A stretch of DNA of 64,000 nt from Flavobacterium sp. (GCA_016718345.1 JADKDN010000004.1:197066-261065); one strand, 5' to 3'; shown: positions 18,403 to 27,664, counted from the stretch's first letter. Made by a program: numbers and translations. The notes: generated from the letters alone by a model not told the origin.

Positions 18403-18846
18403 TTACTTTTTAAAATATTTAAATGGAACAAACAGCATTCCAAAACATTCTCCATCTTCTTTGCCAATGTGTTTGTGATGCATTTTGTGTGCTCTTCGAA
18501 GTGCTCTGGCGTATACATTATTAGCATTTCTAAACATTTTAAAACGTTGGTGGATAAAGATATCATGAACTATAAAATAAGCCAATCCATAGGCAAAAAT
18601 CCCTAATCCTATGGCTAATCCAATTTCTAAAATATTATTTTGCCATAACAAAAAGCATCCAATACTTACTACAGCATAAAAAATAAAGAAAGCATCATTT
18701 CGCTCAAACCACGAGTCATGGTCTTTTTTATGATGATCGGCATGTAAATACCATAAAAATCCATGCATAATGTATTTATGACTGAACCAAGCCATGAATT
18801 CCATAAAAAAGAAAGTGACAATAAAAACAATTACATGCAACCACAT
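18403..18846 (-). CDS. crtZ: Beta-carotene hydroxylase CrtZ
   Basis: This di-iron membrane hydroxylase of 147 residues adds 3-hydroxyl groups to beta-ionone rings (beta-carotene to zeaxanthin). The four histidine clusters are all present: HKYIMH, HADHH, HDIFIHQR and HKMHHKH. Hydrophobic stretches lie between them (VIVFIVTFFFMEFMAWF and ILEIGLAIGLGIFAYGLAYFIV). It is the last gene of the carH-crtI-crtB-crtZ operon, 11 bases after crtB. No lycopene cyclase gene follows it in this window. Confidence 0.92.
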   Translation of the reverse strand: MWLHVIVFIVTFFFMEFMAWFSHKYIMHGFLWYLHADHHKKDHDSWFERNDAFFIFYAVVSIGCFLLWQNNILEIGLAIGLGIFAYGLAYFIVHDIFIHQRFKMFRNANNVYARALRRAHKMHHKHIGKEDGECFGMLFVPFKYFKK

Positions 18847-18857
18847 ATTCTTTAAAT

Positions 18858-19697
18858 TTAAATTATATTAAGTTTATAAGAAAAATAACATTTGGCAAAA
18901 AGACCATATTTTTCATAATCGGGTACTCGAATTCTAGTGTTTTTTATTTCAGATGAAGGCGTTTTCTTTAGTTTAGAAAGCAATTTTTTGTAGTACACAT
19001 AGGCTGTATACACACCAAATTTAGCTTCAAAAGGCAAACTTACGATGCCTTCATATCCAGCCTTAAAATCGTTTTCAATTTCTTCGATGATTTTCATTTT
19101 TGATGCCTCATCAAGTTGGTTTAAATCGGTATTGGGAAAATAGGTACGGTTCAGATGTTCAAAATCGGCTTTCAAATCACGAAGAAAATTTACTTTCTGA
19201 AAAGCAGAACCCAATCGCATGGCTGAATTTTTCAATTTTTCAAATAGCACATCATCTCCTTTTACAAAAACTTTTAAGCACATAAGCCCAACAACGTCGG
19301 CAGAACCATAGATATAATCATTGTATTCTTCCACACTTTTGTATTCTGTTTTAAATAAATCGAGTTTCATACTTTTCATAAAAGCATCAATCAACTCATT
19401 TGGGATAGAATATTTAGTAACGGTGTCTTGAAATGAATTGAGTATGGGATTCAGACTAATTTTATTTTGTAATGCTAATTTTAAATCATTTTCAAACCCA
19501 TAAAATAATTCTTCTTTGTTGTACTCGTGAAAAGTATCAACAATTTCATCTGCAAAGCGTACAAAGCCATATATATTATAAATATCCTGACGAATGCTAG
19601 GAGCAAGCATTTTCACCGCTGATGAAAATGAAGTGCTATAGGATTGAGTAACATTCCTACTGCAATCAAATGAAACTTTGTCAAAAATGGATTTCAT
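18858..19697 (-). CDS. crtB: Phytoene synthase CrtB
   Basis: This squalene/phytoene synthase-fold enzyme of 279 residues condenses two geranylgeranyl diphosphates into 15-cis-phytoene. The two Mg-diphosphate binding motifs are present: DEIVD at residues 50-54 and RDLKAD at 173-178, the latter inside FLRDLKADFEHLNRTYFP. SAMRLGSAFQKVNFLRD is the family signature. The gene follows crtI by 3 bases and precedes crtZ by 11. The reading frame is undamaged and the length is normal. Confidence 0.95.
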   Translation of the reverse strand: MKSIFDKVSFDCSRNVTQSYSTSFSSAVKMLAPSIRQDIYNIYGFVRFADEIVDTFHEYNKEELFYGFENDLKLALQNKISLNPILNSFQDTVTKYSIPNELIDAFMKSMKLDLFKTEYKSVEEYNDYIYGSADVVGLMCLKVFVKGDDVLFEKLKNSAMRLGSAFQKVNFLRDLKADFEHLNRTYFPNTDLNQLDEASKMKIIEEIENDFKAGYEGIVSLPFEAKFGVYTAYVYYKKLLSKLKKTPSSEIKNTRIRVPDYEKYGLFAKCYFSYKLNII

Positions 19698-19700
19698 AAA

Positions 19701-21161
19701 CTAATTGTATTTTTCAATTAATTCGGATACTAACTTACCTGAAATCAAAGCCGGAGGTACTCCTGGTCCTGGTACGGTTAATTGCCCTGTAAAATATAAA
19801 TTAGTTACCTTTTTGCTTTTTAATTTAGGTCTCAAAAATGCCGTTTGTAGTAAGGTATTTGCCATTCCGTAGGCATTGCCCTTGTAAGAATTGTAATCTC
19901 TAACAAAATCATTTTTACAAAAAGATTCTTTGAAGATAATATTTTTTTTCACTTCTTGTTGGGTAAGTTTTTCAAAACGATTAATTATTTTATCAAAGTA
20001 GGCTAAACGCAATTCTTGTGTGTCCATAATTCCAGGTGCAAGCGGTATCAAGAAAAACCCTGATTCCATGCCCTTTGGTGCCGCAGTTTTATCGGTTACT
20101 GATGGGAAATTAGCATAGAATAAAGGTTCTTTTGGCCATCTGGGTTTATCGTAAATGTCTTTTGCATGTTGGTTGAAGTCTACATCAAAGAAAAGTGCGT
20201 GATGCGAAATATTTTCAAGTTTCTTGTTGAAGCCAACATAAAACAATAGGGAAGAGGGTGCGAAAACTCTGCTCTCCCAATATTTATCAGAATACATACG
20301 ATATTTTTCATCGAGTAAACTTTCAGTATGGTGATAATCAGCTCCACTCAATATGACATCAGCTTTTACTATTTTTCCATTCACCACTAATGCAGTTGCT
20401 TTGTTATTTTCTACAATTATTTTTTCAATATTGGCATTTAGTTGGTACGTCACGCCTAATTCTAACGATAGCTTTTCAATAGCTGCAACAACGTCATACA
20501 TTCCTGTTTTTGGATGCCAAGTGCCTAATCCAAAGTCTGCAAAATTCATAAAACTGTAAAAAGAAGGGGTGTCTGAAGCTTTTGCTCCAAGAAACAGAAC
20601 AGGAAATTCTAGGATTTGGATGAGCCGCTCATTTTTAAATTTTTTACGAATATCTCTACTTATGGTACTAAAAAACTGACCCACCTTCAGTGCTGTCTCT
20701 GGAGTAATCAATTCAAGAGGTGATACACCAGGACGGTATACCAAATTTTTAATAGCAATTTCGTAATTGCTTTTTGCCTTGATCATAAACTCTTGAAGAA
20801 TTGCACCACTGCCTTTTTCAATTTTTTCAAAAGTTTCTATTATTTCAGGCAAATTATCGGCTATGGAAATAAAATCGTCAATATCGAAGTACACCCTGTA
20901 GGCTGGGTCTAACTTGATAAGCTCATAATAGTCGGATGGTTTCTTATTAAAGTCGGCGAAAAAGCGTTCAAAAACATCGGGCATCCAGTACCAACTGGGA
21001 CCCATATCAAAGGTAAATCCATCTCTTTTTAATTGTCTGGCTCTACCTCCAATTGAAGCATTTTTTTCATATATGGTGATCTTATGACCTTTCTTAGCCA
21101 AATAACAAGATGCTGATAGGGCAGAAAATCCAGATCCTATTATTTTTATATCTTTTTTCAT
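19701..21161 (-). CDS. crtI: Phytoene desaturase CrtI
   Basis: This FAD-dependent desaturase of about 486 residues converts phytoene to lycopene. The N-terminal Rossmann motif is IKIIGSGFSALSASCYLAKKG, followed by IYEKNASIGGRARQLKRDGFTFDMGPS. The C-terminal signature YFTGQLTVPGPGVPPALISGKLVSELI marks the bacterial-type carotenoid desaturase. The ATG at 21161 (MKKDIKIIG) is preferred over an ATG six codons upstream because it places the FAD fold at the start. The gene lies about 40 bases downstream of the MerR regulator and is co-transcribed with it. Confidence 0.94.
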   Translation of the reverse strand: MKKDIKIIGSGFSALSASCYLAKKGHKITIYEKNASIGGRARQLKRDGFTFDMGPSWYWMPDVFERFFADFNKKPSDYYELIKLDPAYRVYFDIDDFISIADNLPEIIETFEKIEKGSGAILQEFMIKAKSNYEIAIKNLVYRPGVSPLELITPETALKVGQFFSTISRDIRKKFKNERLIQILEFPVLFLGAKASDTPSFYSFMNFADFGLGTWHPKTGMYDVVAAIEKLSLELGVTYQLNANIEKIIVENNKATALVVNGKIVKADVILSGADYHHTESLLDEKYRMYSDKYWESRVFAPSSLLFYVGFNKKLENISHHALFFDVDFNQHAKDIYDKPRWPKEPLFYANFPSVTDKTAAPKGMESGFFLIPLAPGIMDTQELRLAYFDKIINRFEKLTQQEVKKNIIFKESFCKNDFVRDYNSYKGNAYGMANTLLQTAFLRPKLKSKKVTNLYFTGQLTVPGPGVPPALISGKLVSELIEKYN

Positions 21162-21201
21162 GGTGTGTTTTGGCGTCAAATGTACTAATGCAATTAAATT
21201 T

Positions 21202-22098
21202 TTAAAGATTATTAACCAATTCAGAAATAGATTGATACATCTTTGCTTTGGGTGAAAGTGTTTCAGGCTTAATATGTTCTACCATCCTGCCTAAAAGCCA
21301 TAGTTCAGAATCTTCAGCAAGCACTTCTTGATGCAATTGTTTTACATAATCGTTAATACTATCCTTATTAGGTTCTACAGTCATGTAGGATACATAAACA
21401 ATAGAATCAAAATACTTTTTCATATCTCTCAAACTGTCAATAGGTACACTTTCTCCAAGATAAATTGATTTGTATCCATGAAAGGTTAACTCATAATTCA
21501 AGTACATCAAGCCCAGTTCATGTATTTCTCCGTAAGGAAGATACAATACAAAAACTTTATCTGTTTTTGGCGGTGATGTTGTTTGCAGTTTTTCGGTATT
21601 AATCAGAATTTTTTGTTTTATCAAATAGCTGATAAAGTGTTCATGAGCAGGAGTTAACGTATCGGTTTGCCATAAAAGACCAATTTCATTCATCAACGGA
21701 AGGAAAACCTCATAGAAAATTTCTCGAAATGATTTTTCTGATAATAAGTTGTTATACGTATTAAAAAATAGTGCCTGATCAAAATTCATCATTGCCATTT
21801 TGAAAGCATTGATAGCGTGATTTTTGGCACTTTTCTCTGAAATAATTTCTTTTACTAGAGAAGGAATTGAATCCTCAGGATATTTTGAAATTTTAGAAAT
21901 TTTATACCCGTGGTTGTGGAGCAAAGTAATGTTTAGTAGTTTTTGAAGACTGGCTAAATTATAGTAACGAATGTTTGTATCTGTACGCATGGGTTCTAGG
22001 ATGTTGTATCTTTTTTCCCAGATGCGAATCGTATGTGCTTTAATACCAGAAAGATTTTCTAAATCTTTGATACTAAATATATTTTTAACATTGTTCAT
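21202..22098 (-). CDS. carH: MerR-family B12-binding light-responsive regulator, CarH/LitR-like
   Basis: This 298-residue regulator has an N-terminal MerR helix-turn-helix (FSIKDLENLSGIKAHTIRIWEKRYNI, residues 8-33). A helical cap domain follows, and then a Rossmann-like cobalamin-binding domain. Two diagnostic motifs of the CarH photoreceptor are present: W143-x9-E153-H154 in the cap (contacts the upper face of adenosylcobalamin) and E191-I-H193-E-L-G196, whose histidine is the lower axial ligand. In CarH, dark-state adenosylcobalamin drives tetramer formation and repression, and light breaks the tetramer. It is the first gene of the operon carH-crtI-crtB-crtZ and lies beneath a palindromic promoter element. 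Light control here is inferred from motifs and context. Confidence 0.85.
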   Translation of the reverse strand: MNNVKNIFSIKDLENLSGIKAHTIRIWEKRYNILEPMRTDTNIRYYNLASLQKLLNITLLHNHGYKISKISKYPEDSIPSLVKEIISEKSAKNHAINAFKMAMMNFDQALFFNTYNNLLSEKSFREIFYEVFLPLMNEIGLLWQTDTLTPAHEHFISYLIKQKILINTEKLQTTSPPKTDKVFVLYLPYGEIHELGLMYLNYELTFHGYKSIYLGESVPIDSLRDMKKYFDSIVYVSYMTVEPNKDSINDYVKQLHQEVLAEDSELWLLGRMVEHIKPETLSPKAKMYQSISELVNNL

Positions 22099-22109
22099 CT
22101 TTATCTAAA

Positions 22110-22146
22110 TTTTGTTAAACAAAAGTAGTAATAATATTTTGTTTAA
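22110..22146 (-). promoter_or_regulatory. Promoter and probable CarH operator of the carotenoid operon
   Basis: A perfect inverted repeat, TTAAACAAAA (22115-22124), a 12-base spacer and TTTTGTTTAA (22137-22146), lies 17 bases before the carH start. Read on the minus strand, one arm contains the -7 box TACTTTTG (22120-22127) and the other sits where the -33 element should be. The proximal arm is also part of a 15-base self-palindrome TTTTGTTAAACAAAA (22110-22124). The spacing over both promoter elements suits a MerR-family repressor. That CarH binds it is inferred. Confidence 0.7.
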
Positions 22147-22468
22147 TGATAGATTATAGCAAAATAAATTTCAAAATAACGCGAAGACAGCAATATATTC
22201 TTGTAAAAGCTTAAAAAAAAATGACATAAGTATATTTGGTTTCTGCTAATTTTCTGGATACATTATCTTGAAATAGGTTTACATTAAAATTTAGAAATTT
22301 GAAATAATATTTAATAATACATTTTTTCAAAATGAAAATTTGCCACCTTCTGTGATTTTTTTATTTTGAAGATTTTGTCACAAGCTTGCAATAAGTAGAA
22401 ACTAATAGAATAAAAAGATCGAAAATCAAATGACTTTCAGACCTTAAATTATTTTGTCGTTTTCAAGA
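22147..22468. other. Non-coding, AT-rich stretch
   Basis: About 320 bases lie between the carH promoter and the end of the PUR-protein gene. I see no open frame, RNA fold or repeat that I can support. A TATATTTG word at 22231-22238 resembles a -7 box on the plus strand but has no gene after it. Confidence 0.5.
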
Positions 22469-22849
22469 TTAAATATCGTCAAACTCGATATCGGTAAAAC
22501 TTTTGTCAAGCTTTGGTGCTTCCTCGTCAACAACTTCGTTGTTGTATTCTCTCTTGAAATCTTTTTGATGTCTTTCAGAAATAACTTCTTCTCCTTTATG
22601 ATTCAAGACATAAGCAGTCATTTCGTCTAAGATTTCGGTAAAAGCAGTAAAATCTTCTTTGTACAAATAAATTTTATGTTTCTTGAAGTGAAAAGATCCA
22701 TCTTCTTCAGTAAATTTTTTGCTTTCTGTGATTGTAATGTAATAATCATCTGCCTTTGTAGCTCTTACATCAAAAAAGTAGGTTCTTCTTCCTGCTCTTA
22801 AAACTTTAGAAAAAATTTCTTCTTTCTCTAACATATCATTTTCTCTCAT
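22469..22849 (-). CDS. PUR-alpha-like single-stranded nucleic-acid-binding protein (DUF3276)
   Basis: This 126-residue protein has one PUR repeat (EEIFSKVLRAGRRTYFFDVRATKADDYYITITESKKF, FHFKKHKIYLYKEDFTAFTEIL) and an acidic tail (EEAPKLDKSFTDIEFDDI). The Bacteroidetes and spirochaete PUR proteins bind single-stranded DNA or RNA with purine-rich preference, as the eukaryotic Pur-alpha does. The RAGRRTYFFDV strand motif is the family hallmark. It is a single gene; the precise role in the cell is not known. Confidence 0.88.
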   Translation of the reverse strand: MRENDMLEKEEIFSKVLRAGRRTYFFDVRATKADDYYITITESKKFTEEDGSFHFKKHKIYLYKEDFTAFTEILDEMTAYVLNHKGEEVISERHQKDFKREYNNEVVDEEAPKLDKSFTDIEFDDI

Positions 22850-22920
22850 AATACATCCATCAATTGGTTTACGTTAAATTACGATTCAAAAATGATAAAA
22901 AAAGTTGTAGAAAACAACAA

Positions 22921-24681
22921 TTAGGTCAATTCTTTTTCTGAAAGTTGTTTCAAATAGAGCGTAGCATAATAGCCGTTTTGGTTTAGTAATTGATTATGAG
23001 TGCCTTGTTCGATGATTTTTCCTTCGTCGAGAATGATGATTTTATCGGCATTTTTGGCAGACGAAACGCGGTGGCTCACAATGATGGTAGTCTTGTTTTT
23101 GCAAAACTCCAAGAGATTGTTCAAGATGGTTTCTTCGGTTTCTGTATCAACCGCCGATAGGCAATCGTCTAGTAGCAAAATAGGCGCATCCTTGATAATG
23201 GCACGAGCTATAGAAACACGCTGTTTTTGTCCACCCGAAAGCGTGATGCCTCGTTCACCTAAAATAGTTTCGTATTCCAAATTGAAATTGATAATGTTGT
23301 CATGCACCACAGCTTTCTTAGCCGCATCAATTACTTCGTTATCGGTGGCGGTTTCTTTGCCAAACTTGATATTATTTTTTATAGTGTCCGAAAAACAAGA
23401 AAGCATCTTGTGGTACGATACCAATGCTGTTTCTCAAATCAAAAGATTTACCTCATGAATTGCTGTTCCGTCAACGAGAATAGTTCCATCGGTTACATCA
23501 TACAATCGGCTAATGAGTGCCAGAATACTCGATTTTCCAGAACCTGTTTTTCCTAAAATAGCCAGTGTTTCTCCTTTATGAATGGTAAAACTGATGTTTT
23601 GTAGGGCTTTGATGTGCGTATCATCATAGGTAAAACTCACGTTTTTGAATTCGATAGCGCCTTGTATTTCAGAATGTTCTTGACGATTGTTTTGAATATC
23701 GGGTTTGATTTTTAGGAATTCGTTGATGCGTTTTTGCGAAGCTTCGGCTTCTTGCACCATAGACGAAACCCAGCCTAATGAAGCCACAGGCCAAGTGAGC
23801 ATATTGACATAAAGAATAAACTCGGCAATAGTTCCTATACTTTTGATGCTTCCGTTGATATAAAGTACGCCTCCAAAATAAATCACGACCAAGTTACTCA
23901 CTCCAATTAGAGCCAGCATCAACGGACCGAATAGCGCTTGTACTTTGGCGAGATTCATGCTCTTGGCTTTGCTTTCTAGCGAAAGTTCTTCCATGTTTTT
24001 TTGATGTTGGTTTTCAAGCGAATAGGCTTTAATTACCCGAATTCCTGAAAAAATTTCTTGGGTAAAACTGGAAACCTTAGAAAGATATTGTTGGAAAACC
24101 GTACTTCGTTTATTGATTTCAGAACTTAATTTAAAAATGGCATAGGACAAAATCGGTAGTGGAAGCAAGGTATATAAAGTCAATCGTGGCGATACATTGT
24201 ACATGTAGACAATTACAATTGCAAATCGAATAAAGGTATTTATGGTGTACATCACCGCTGGACCTACATACATTCTTACTTTGCCCACATCTTCGCTGAT
24301 GCGGTTCATCAAATCTCCTGTTCGGTTTTGTTTATAGAAATTTTGTGATAGGTTTTCATATTGGCGAAAGACTTCGTTTTTTAAATCAAACTCAATATGT
24401 CGTGACATCACAATCAAGGTTTGTCGCATCAAGAACGTAAGAAATCCAGCAATTATGGTTGTGGCAATGATTAGTAGAATATTGTGAATCAGTTCTTTTT
24501 GGATGAGCGAAGAGTCAATGGAGGACTGTTTTGAAAAATCTTCAATGGCTTTGAATGATTTGCTAATTAATTTAGGCGTGAAAAGAGAAAAAATTTGCGC
24601 TACAATAGTTGTTACAATACCAATTAGAAAGCTGTATTTGTACTTGACGAAATATTTATTGAGGTATTGTAATTCTTTCAT
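22921..24681 (-). CDS. ABC exporter, fused permease-ATPase, MsbA/MdlB type (two frameshifts)
   Basis: This half-transporter of about 585 residues has a six-helix membrane domain over residues 15-310 (YSFLIGIVTTIVAQIFSLF, LIVMSRHIEFDLKNEVFRQYENLS) and a C-terminal ATPase. Walker A is GKTGSGKSSIL. Frame breaks near 23437 and 23405, only about 30 bases apart, interrupt the Q-loop stretch. The middle frame supplies FDLRNSIGIVPQDAFLF and the third frame SDTIKNNIKFG. The signature LSGGQKQRVSIARAI, Walker B ILLLDDCLSAVD and H-loop VSHR follow. The start at 24681 (MKELQYLNKYF) is preferred to one 12 codons upstream. The substrate is unknown; lipid or drug export is typical. Confidence 0.88.
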
Positions 24682-24910
24682 GTGCTGCTTACCAGTGTAA
24701 TAATTTTGGAATGACAAATATACTTGATTATAGAGAATAATTTGAGGGTGAAGATCAACTTTAAAGTATTTTTAAGTGCCGAAAGAAATTGTTGAAAGCA
24801 TTGATAAAATAAAAAAGATGGAAATAAATAATTCCTGATTTCAATATAATTGCTATTTTTGCACAGCGAAAGATTTCTTTCAAAACCTTAATTTTTAAAG
24901 TTCTTAGATA

Positions 24911-25855
24911 GTGTTAAATAGAAGACATATCCGTGTTAAAGTGATGCAATCCATTTATGCGATGCACCAAAATGGTTCTGAAAATTTAGAAAAAGAAGAA
25001 AAATTCTTGTTGTTCAGTATCGAAAATATCCAAGACTTGTACTTGGTTATGCTGTCTTCTTTGATAGAAATTTGCAAAAAAGAAGCTGTATTCTTGGAAA
25101 AATCATCCGAGAAATATCTAGCCACTCCCGAAGAGCGAAATCCCAACAAGAAATTTATCAGCAATGCTATTTTCAAACTTCTATCCGAAAATAGTTCGTT
25201 GAGCATTGCCTTAGAAACCAGAAAAATCAACAATTGGACGTTGAACGATGATTATATTTTGTTGTTGCAAGCGGCAATAAAAGACAGCTCATTGTACAAA
25301 AAATACATGACCAATCGAACCAATACTTTTGATGAAGACAAGCAATTTATCATTTCTATATTCTCAGACGTTATAGCTACCAATGATAAGTTATACGATT
25401 ATTTGGAAGACCATAAATTGACTTGGGTTGACGATATCCCGATGGTTAATACGCAAATTATTAAACAAATTGGAGCATTAAAATCGGCTTCGGATGACAG
25501 TTTTAGAGTGCCAAAATTGTACAAAGACTCTGAGGACAAAGAGTTTGTTTCCAACCTTTTCAGAAAAACAGTTTTAAATGAAGTCGAATTAGCGAAAGAA
25601 TATATCGACAAAACACCTAATTGGGATACGGAACGTATTGCCGAAATTGATACCATCATATTGAAAATGGCTATTTGCGAGTTTCTAAAATTCCCGTCTA
25701 TTCCCATAAAAGTAACTATTAACGAATATTTAGAAATAGCCAAGGAATATTCTACACCTAAAAGTAGTATTTTTATCAACGGAATATTAGACAATTTGGT
25801 GAAGGAGTTTCAAGCTGCCAATAAAATTGTCAAAACGGGTAGGGGGCTTATGTAA
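24911..25855 (+). CDS. nusB: Transcription antitermination protein NusB, long Bacteroidetes form
   Basis: This 314-residue NusB begins at a GTG start (GTG TTA AAT AGA AGA: MLNRRHIRVKVMQSIYAMHQNG), the conserved N-terminal helix of the family. The C-terminal half holds the usual NusB core (WDTERIAEIDTIILKMAICEFLKFPSIPIKVTINEYLEIAKEYSTPKSSIFINGILDNL). The Bacteroidetes versions carry an inserted helical region, here about residues 30-190, which makes them twice the E. coli length. NusB with S10/NusE binds boxA RNA and promotes read-through of rRNA operons. A -7-like box TATTTTTG lies at 24854-24861. yajC follows 52 bases later. Confidence 0.92.
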   Translation: MLNRRHIRVKVMQSIYAMHQNGSENLEKEEKFLLFSIENIQDLYLVMLSSLIEICKKEAVFLEKSSEKYLATPEERNPNKKFISNAIFKLLSENSSLSIALETRKINNWTLNDDYILLLQAAIKDSSLYKKYMTNRTNTFDEDKQFIISIFSDVIATNDKLYDYLEDHKLTWVDDIPMVNTQIIKQIGALKSASDDSFRVPKLYKDSEDKEFVSNLFRKTVLNEVELAKEYIDKTPNWDTERIAEIDTIILKMAICEFLKFPSIPIKVTINEYLEIAKEYSTPKSSIFINGILDNLVKEFQAANKIVKTGRGLM

Positions 25856-25907
25856 GCTTACTCCATAGAAATAAAGAATTCAATACAATAATTTTAAACA
25901 AAAAAGT

Positions 25908-26180
25908 ATGCAACAGTTACAACAATTTTTACCTTTTATTTTGATGTTCGTGGTTATCTATTTCTTTATGATTAGACCACAACAAAAAAGAGCAAAAGAC
26001 GAGAAACAATTCGAAGCGAATTTAAAAGTAGGCGATAGAATTATTACCAAAAGTGGTCTTCATGGAAAAGTATCTGAATTAGCAGAAACTACTGTGGTTA
26101 TCGAAACCATGTCGGGCAAATTAAAAATGGAACGTTCTGCCATTTCAATGGAAATGAGTACAGCGTTGAACAAGAAATAA
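25908..26180 (+). CDS. yajC: Preprotein translocase accessory subunit YajC
   Basis: This 90-residue protein has one N-terminal membrane helix (FLPFILMFVVIYFFMIRPQQKR) and a cytoplasmic beta domain (LKVGDRIITKSGLHGKVSELAETTVVIE). The MIRPQQKR boundary is the YajC signature. YajC associates with SecDF in the SecYEG holotranslocon. It is downstream of nusB on the same strand, as is common in Bacteroidetes, and is followed by a bidirectional terminator. Confidence 0.95.
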   Translation: MQQLQQFLPFILMFVVIYFFMIRPQQKRAKDEKQFEANLKVGDRIITKSGLHGKVSELAETTVVIETMSGKLKMERSAISMEMSTALNKK

Positions 26181-26196
26181 TAATGTATTCATTTCA

Positions 26197-26229
26197 AAAA
26201 AAGCCTCAATCTCTTGAGGCTTTTTTGTT
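26197..26229. terminator. Bidirectional terminator that also holds the pepT stop codon
   Basis: AAAAAAGCCTCAA, a TCTC loop, and TTGAGGCTTTTTT form a perfect stem with A and T runs on both sides, between convergent yajC and pepT. The pepT stop (TGA on the minus strand, 26206-26208) lies inside the stem. Confidence 0.88.
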
Positions 26230-27516
26230 TATTTTACTTTTCGGTTTTACACCAGAATCAGTTGGATGTATTGAGAAATCGGATGTCGCAGTTAGCTCGG
26301 CGATTTTAATGATAACATCAATAGCTTTTTGCATACTTTCTACGGGAACATATTCGTATTTTCCGTGAAAATTATGGCCACCAGCAAAAATATTTGGACA
26401 AGGCAATCCCATATAGGATAATCTAGAACCGTCAGTTCCTCCGCGAATAGGTTTTATAATGGGTTTTATGCCCAGTTCTTTCATAGCTTTTTCAGCCAAA
26501 TCAACGATGAACTTCACAGGTTTAACCTTTTCTTTCATGTTGTAATATTGGTCTTTTATTTCGGTGATGACAATGTCTTCACCAAATTGTTTGGCAAATT
26601 TTTTATTGAATTTCTTGGTAATATCGTGAATGATTTCTTTTCTTTTTTTGAATTTTTTGGCACTGTGATCGCGAATAATGAGTTCCAAAACGGTTTCCTC
26701 AATACTTCCTGAAAGGTGATGAACATGGAAAAAACCCTCGTATCCTTTAGTTTCCTGAGGAATTTCTTTTCTTGGAAGTTCATTAATGAAGTCGTTGGCG
26801 ATGAGCATTGAATTAATCATTTTTCCTTTGGCATATCCCGGATGTACGCTTTTCCCTTTGAACGTAATTTTGGCTCCAGCAGCATTAAAATTTTCATATT
26901 CTAATTCGCCTATTTGGCTTCCGTCCATGGTGTAAGCCCAATCAGCTCCAAACTTTTTAACATCGAATAAATCGGCTCCGCGACCAATTTCCTCATCAGG
27001 GGTAAATCCTACTCTAATTTTCCCATGTTTGATTTGTGGATTTTTAATCAGGTATTCCATTGCTGAAACAATTTCGGTCAGTCCAGCTTTGTCATCGGCT
27101 CCAAGCAAAGTAGTTCCGTCAGTAGTGATTAGGGTTTGTCCTTTGTATTGTACTAAATCTTTGAAATAGTTCGGAGATAAAACAATATTTTTTTCAGCAT
27201 TCAGGATGATATCGCCACCGTCATAATTTTCTATGATTTGTGGTTTTACGTTTGCACCAGTAAAATCTGGAGAAGTATCATAATGGGAAATGAATCCAAT
27301 AGTTGGAACCTTCTCTTCAATAGTACTAGGTAGAGTTGCCATAATATAGCCATGACTGTCTTTGGTTACTTCGGTCATTCCAATGGCTTTAAGTTCTTTG
27401 TAGAGTAAGTTGGCGAGAACCAATTGTTTTTCTGTACTTGGGGTAGTTTCTGAATGCGGGTCAGATTCGGTATCGATGGTAACGTAGCTAATAAAGCGGT
27501 TAATAATATGTTGCAT
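26206..27516 (-). CDS. pepT: Peptidase T (tripeptide aminopeptidase)
   Basis: This M20-family di-zinc aminopeptidase of 436 residues releases the N-terminal residue of tripeptides in the cytoplasm. Metal and catalytic motifs in order are FISHYDTSPD (His and Asp near residues 76-78), LLGADDKAG (bridging Asp), FTPDEEIGRG (catalytic Glu pair) and the dimerisation lid domain. The final ligand is in LPCPNIFAGGHNFHGKYE. The length exceeds E. coli PepT by about 25 residues. The last codons (KKASRD) run into the terminator stem, so the C-terminal tail SGVKPKSKINKKASRD may be an accidental extension. Confidence 0.93.
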   Translation of the reverse strand: MQHIINRFISYVTIDTESDPHSETTPSTEKQLVLANLLYKELKAIGMTEVTKDSHGYIMATLPSTIEEKVPTIGFISHYDTSPDFTGANVKPQIIENYDGGDIILNAEKNIVLSPNYFKDLVQYKGQTLITTDGTTLLGADDKAGLTEIVSAMEYLIKNPQIKHGKIRVGFTPDEEIGRGADLFDVKKFGADWAYTMDGSQIGELEYENFNAAGAKITFKGKSVHPGYAKGKMINSMLIANDFINELPRKEIPQETKGYEGFFHVHHLSGSIEETVLELIIRDHSAKKFKKRKEIIHDITKKFNKKFAKQFGEDIVITEIKDQYYNMKEKVKPVKFIVDLAEKAMKELGIKPIIKPIRGGTDGSRLSYMGLPCPNIFAGGHNFHGKYEYVPVESMQKAIDVIIKIAELTATSDFSIHPTDSGVKPKSKINKKASRD

Positions 27517-27664
27517 GGTAGAATTTGTTTCAACAAAGATACAAATAGAATGAATGCAGTAATGCTACGTTTTGAATATTGAAGTTAGAAACTTAAAAAG
27601 AATACTCCTACCAAAATTGTTTTTTAGTAAATGGAATTAACAGCGTTTAAAATAGGTGATGTGA

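Noticed and set aside
22231..22238. TATATTTG as a promoter for an unknown plus-strand RNA
   Set aside because: No -33 element at usual spacing, no terminator, and no gene downstream on that strand.
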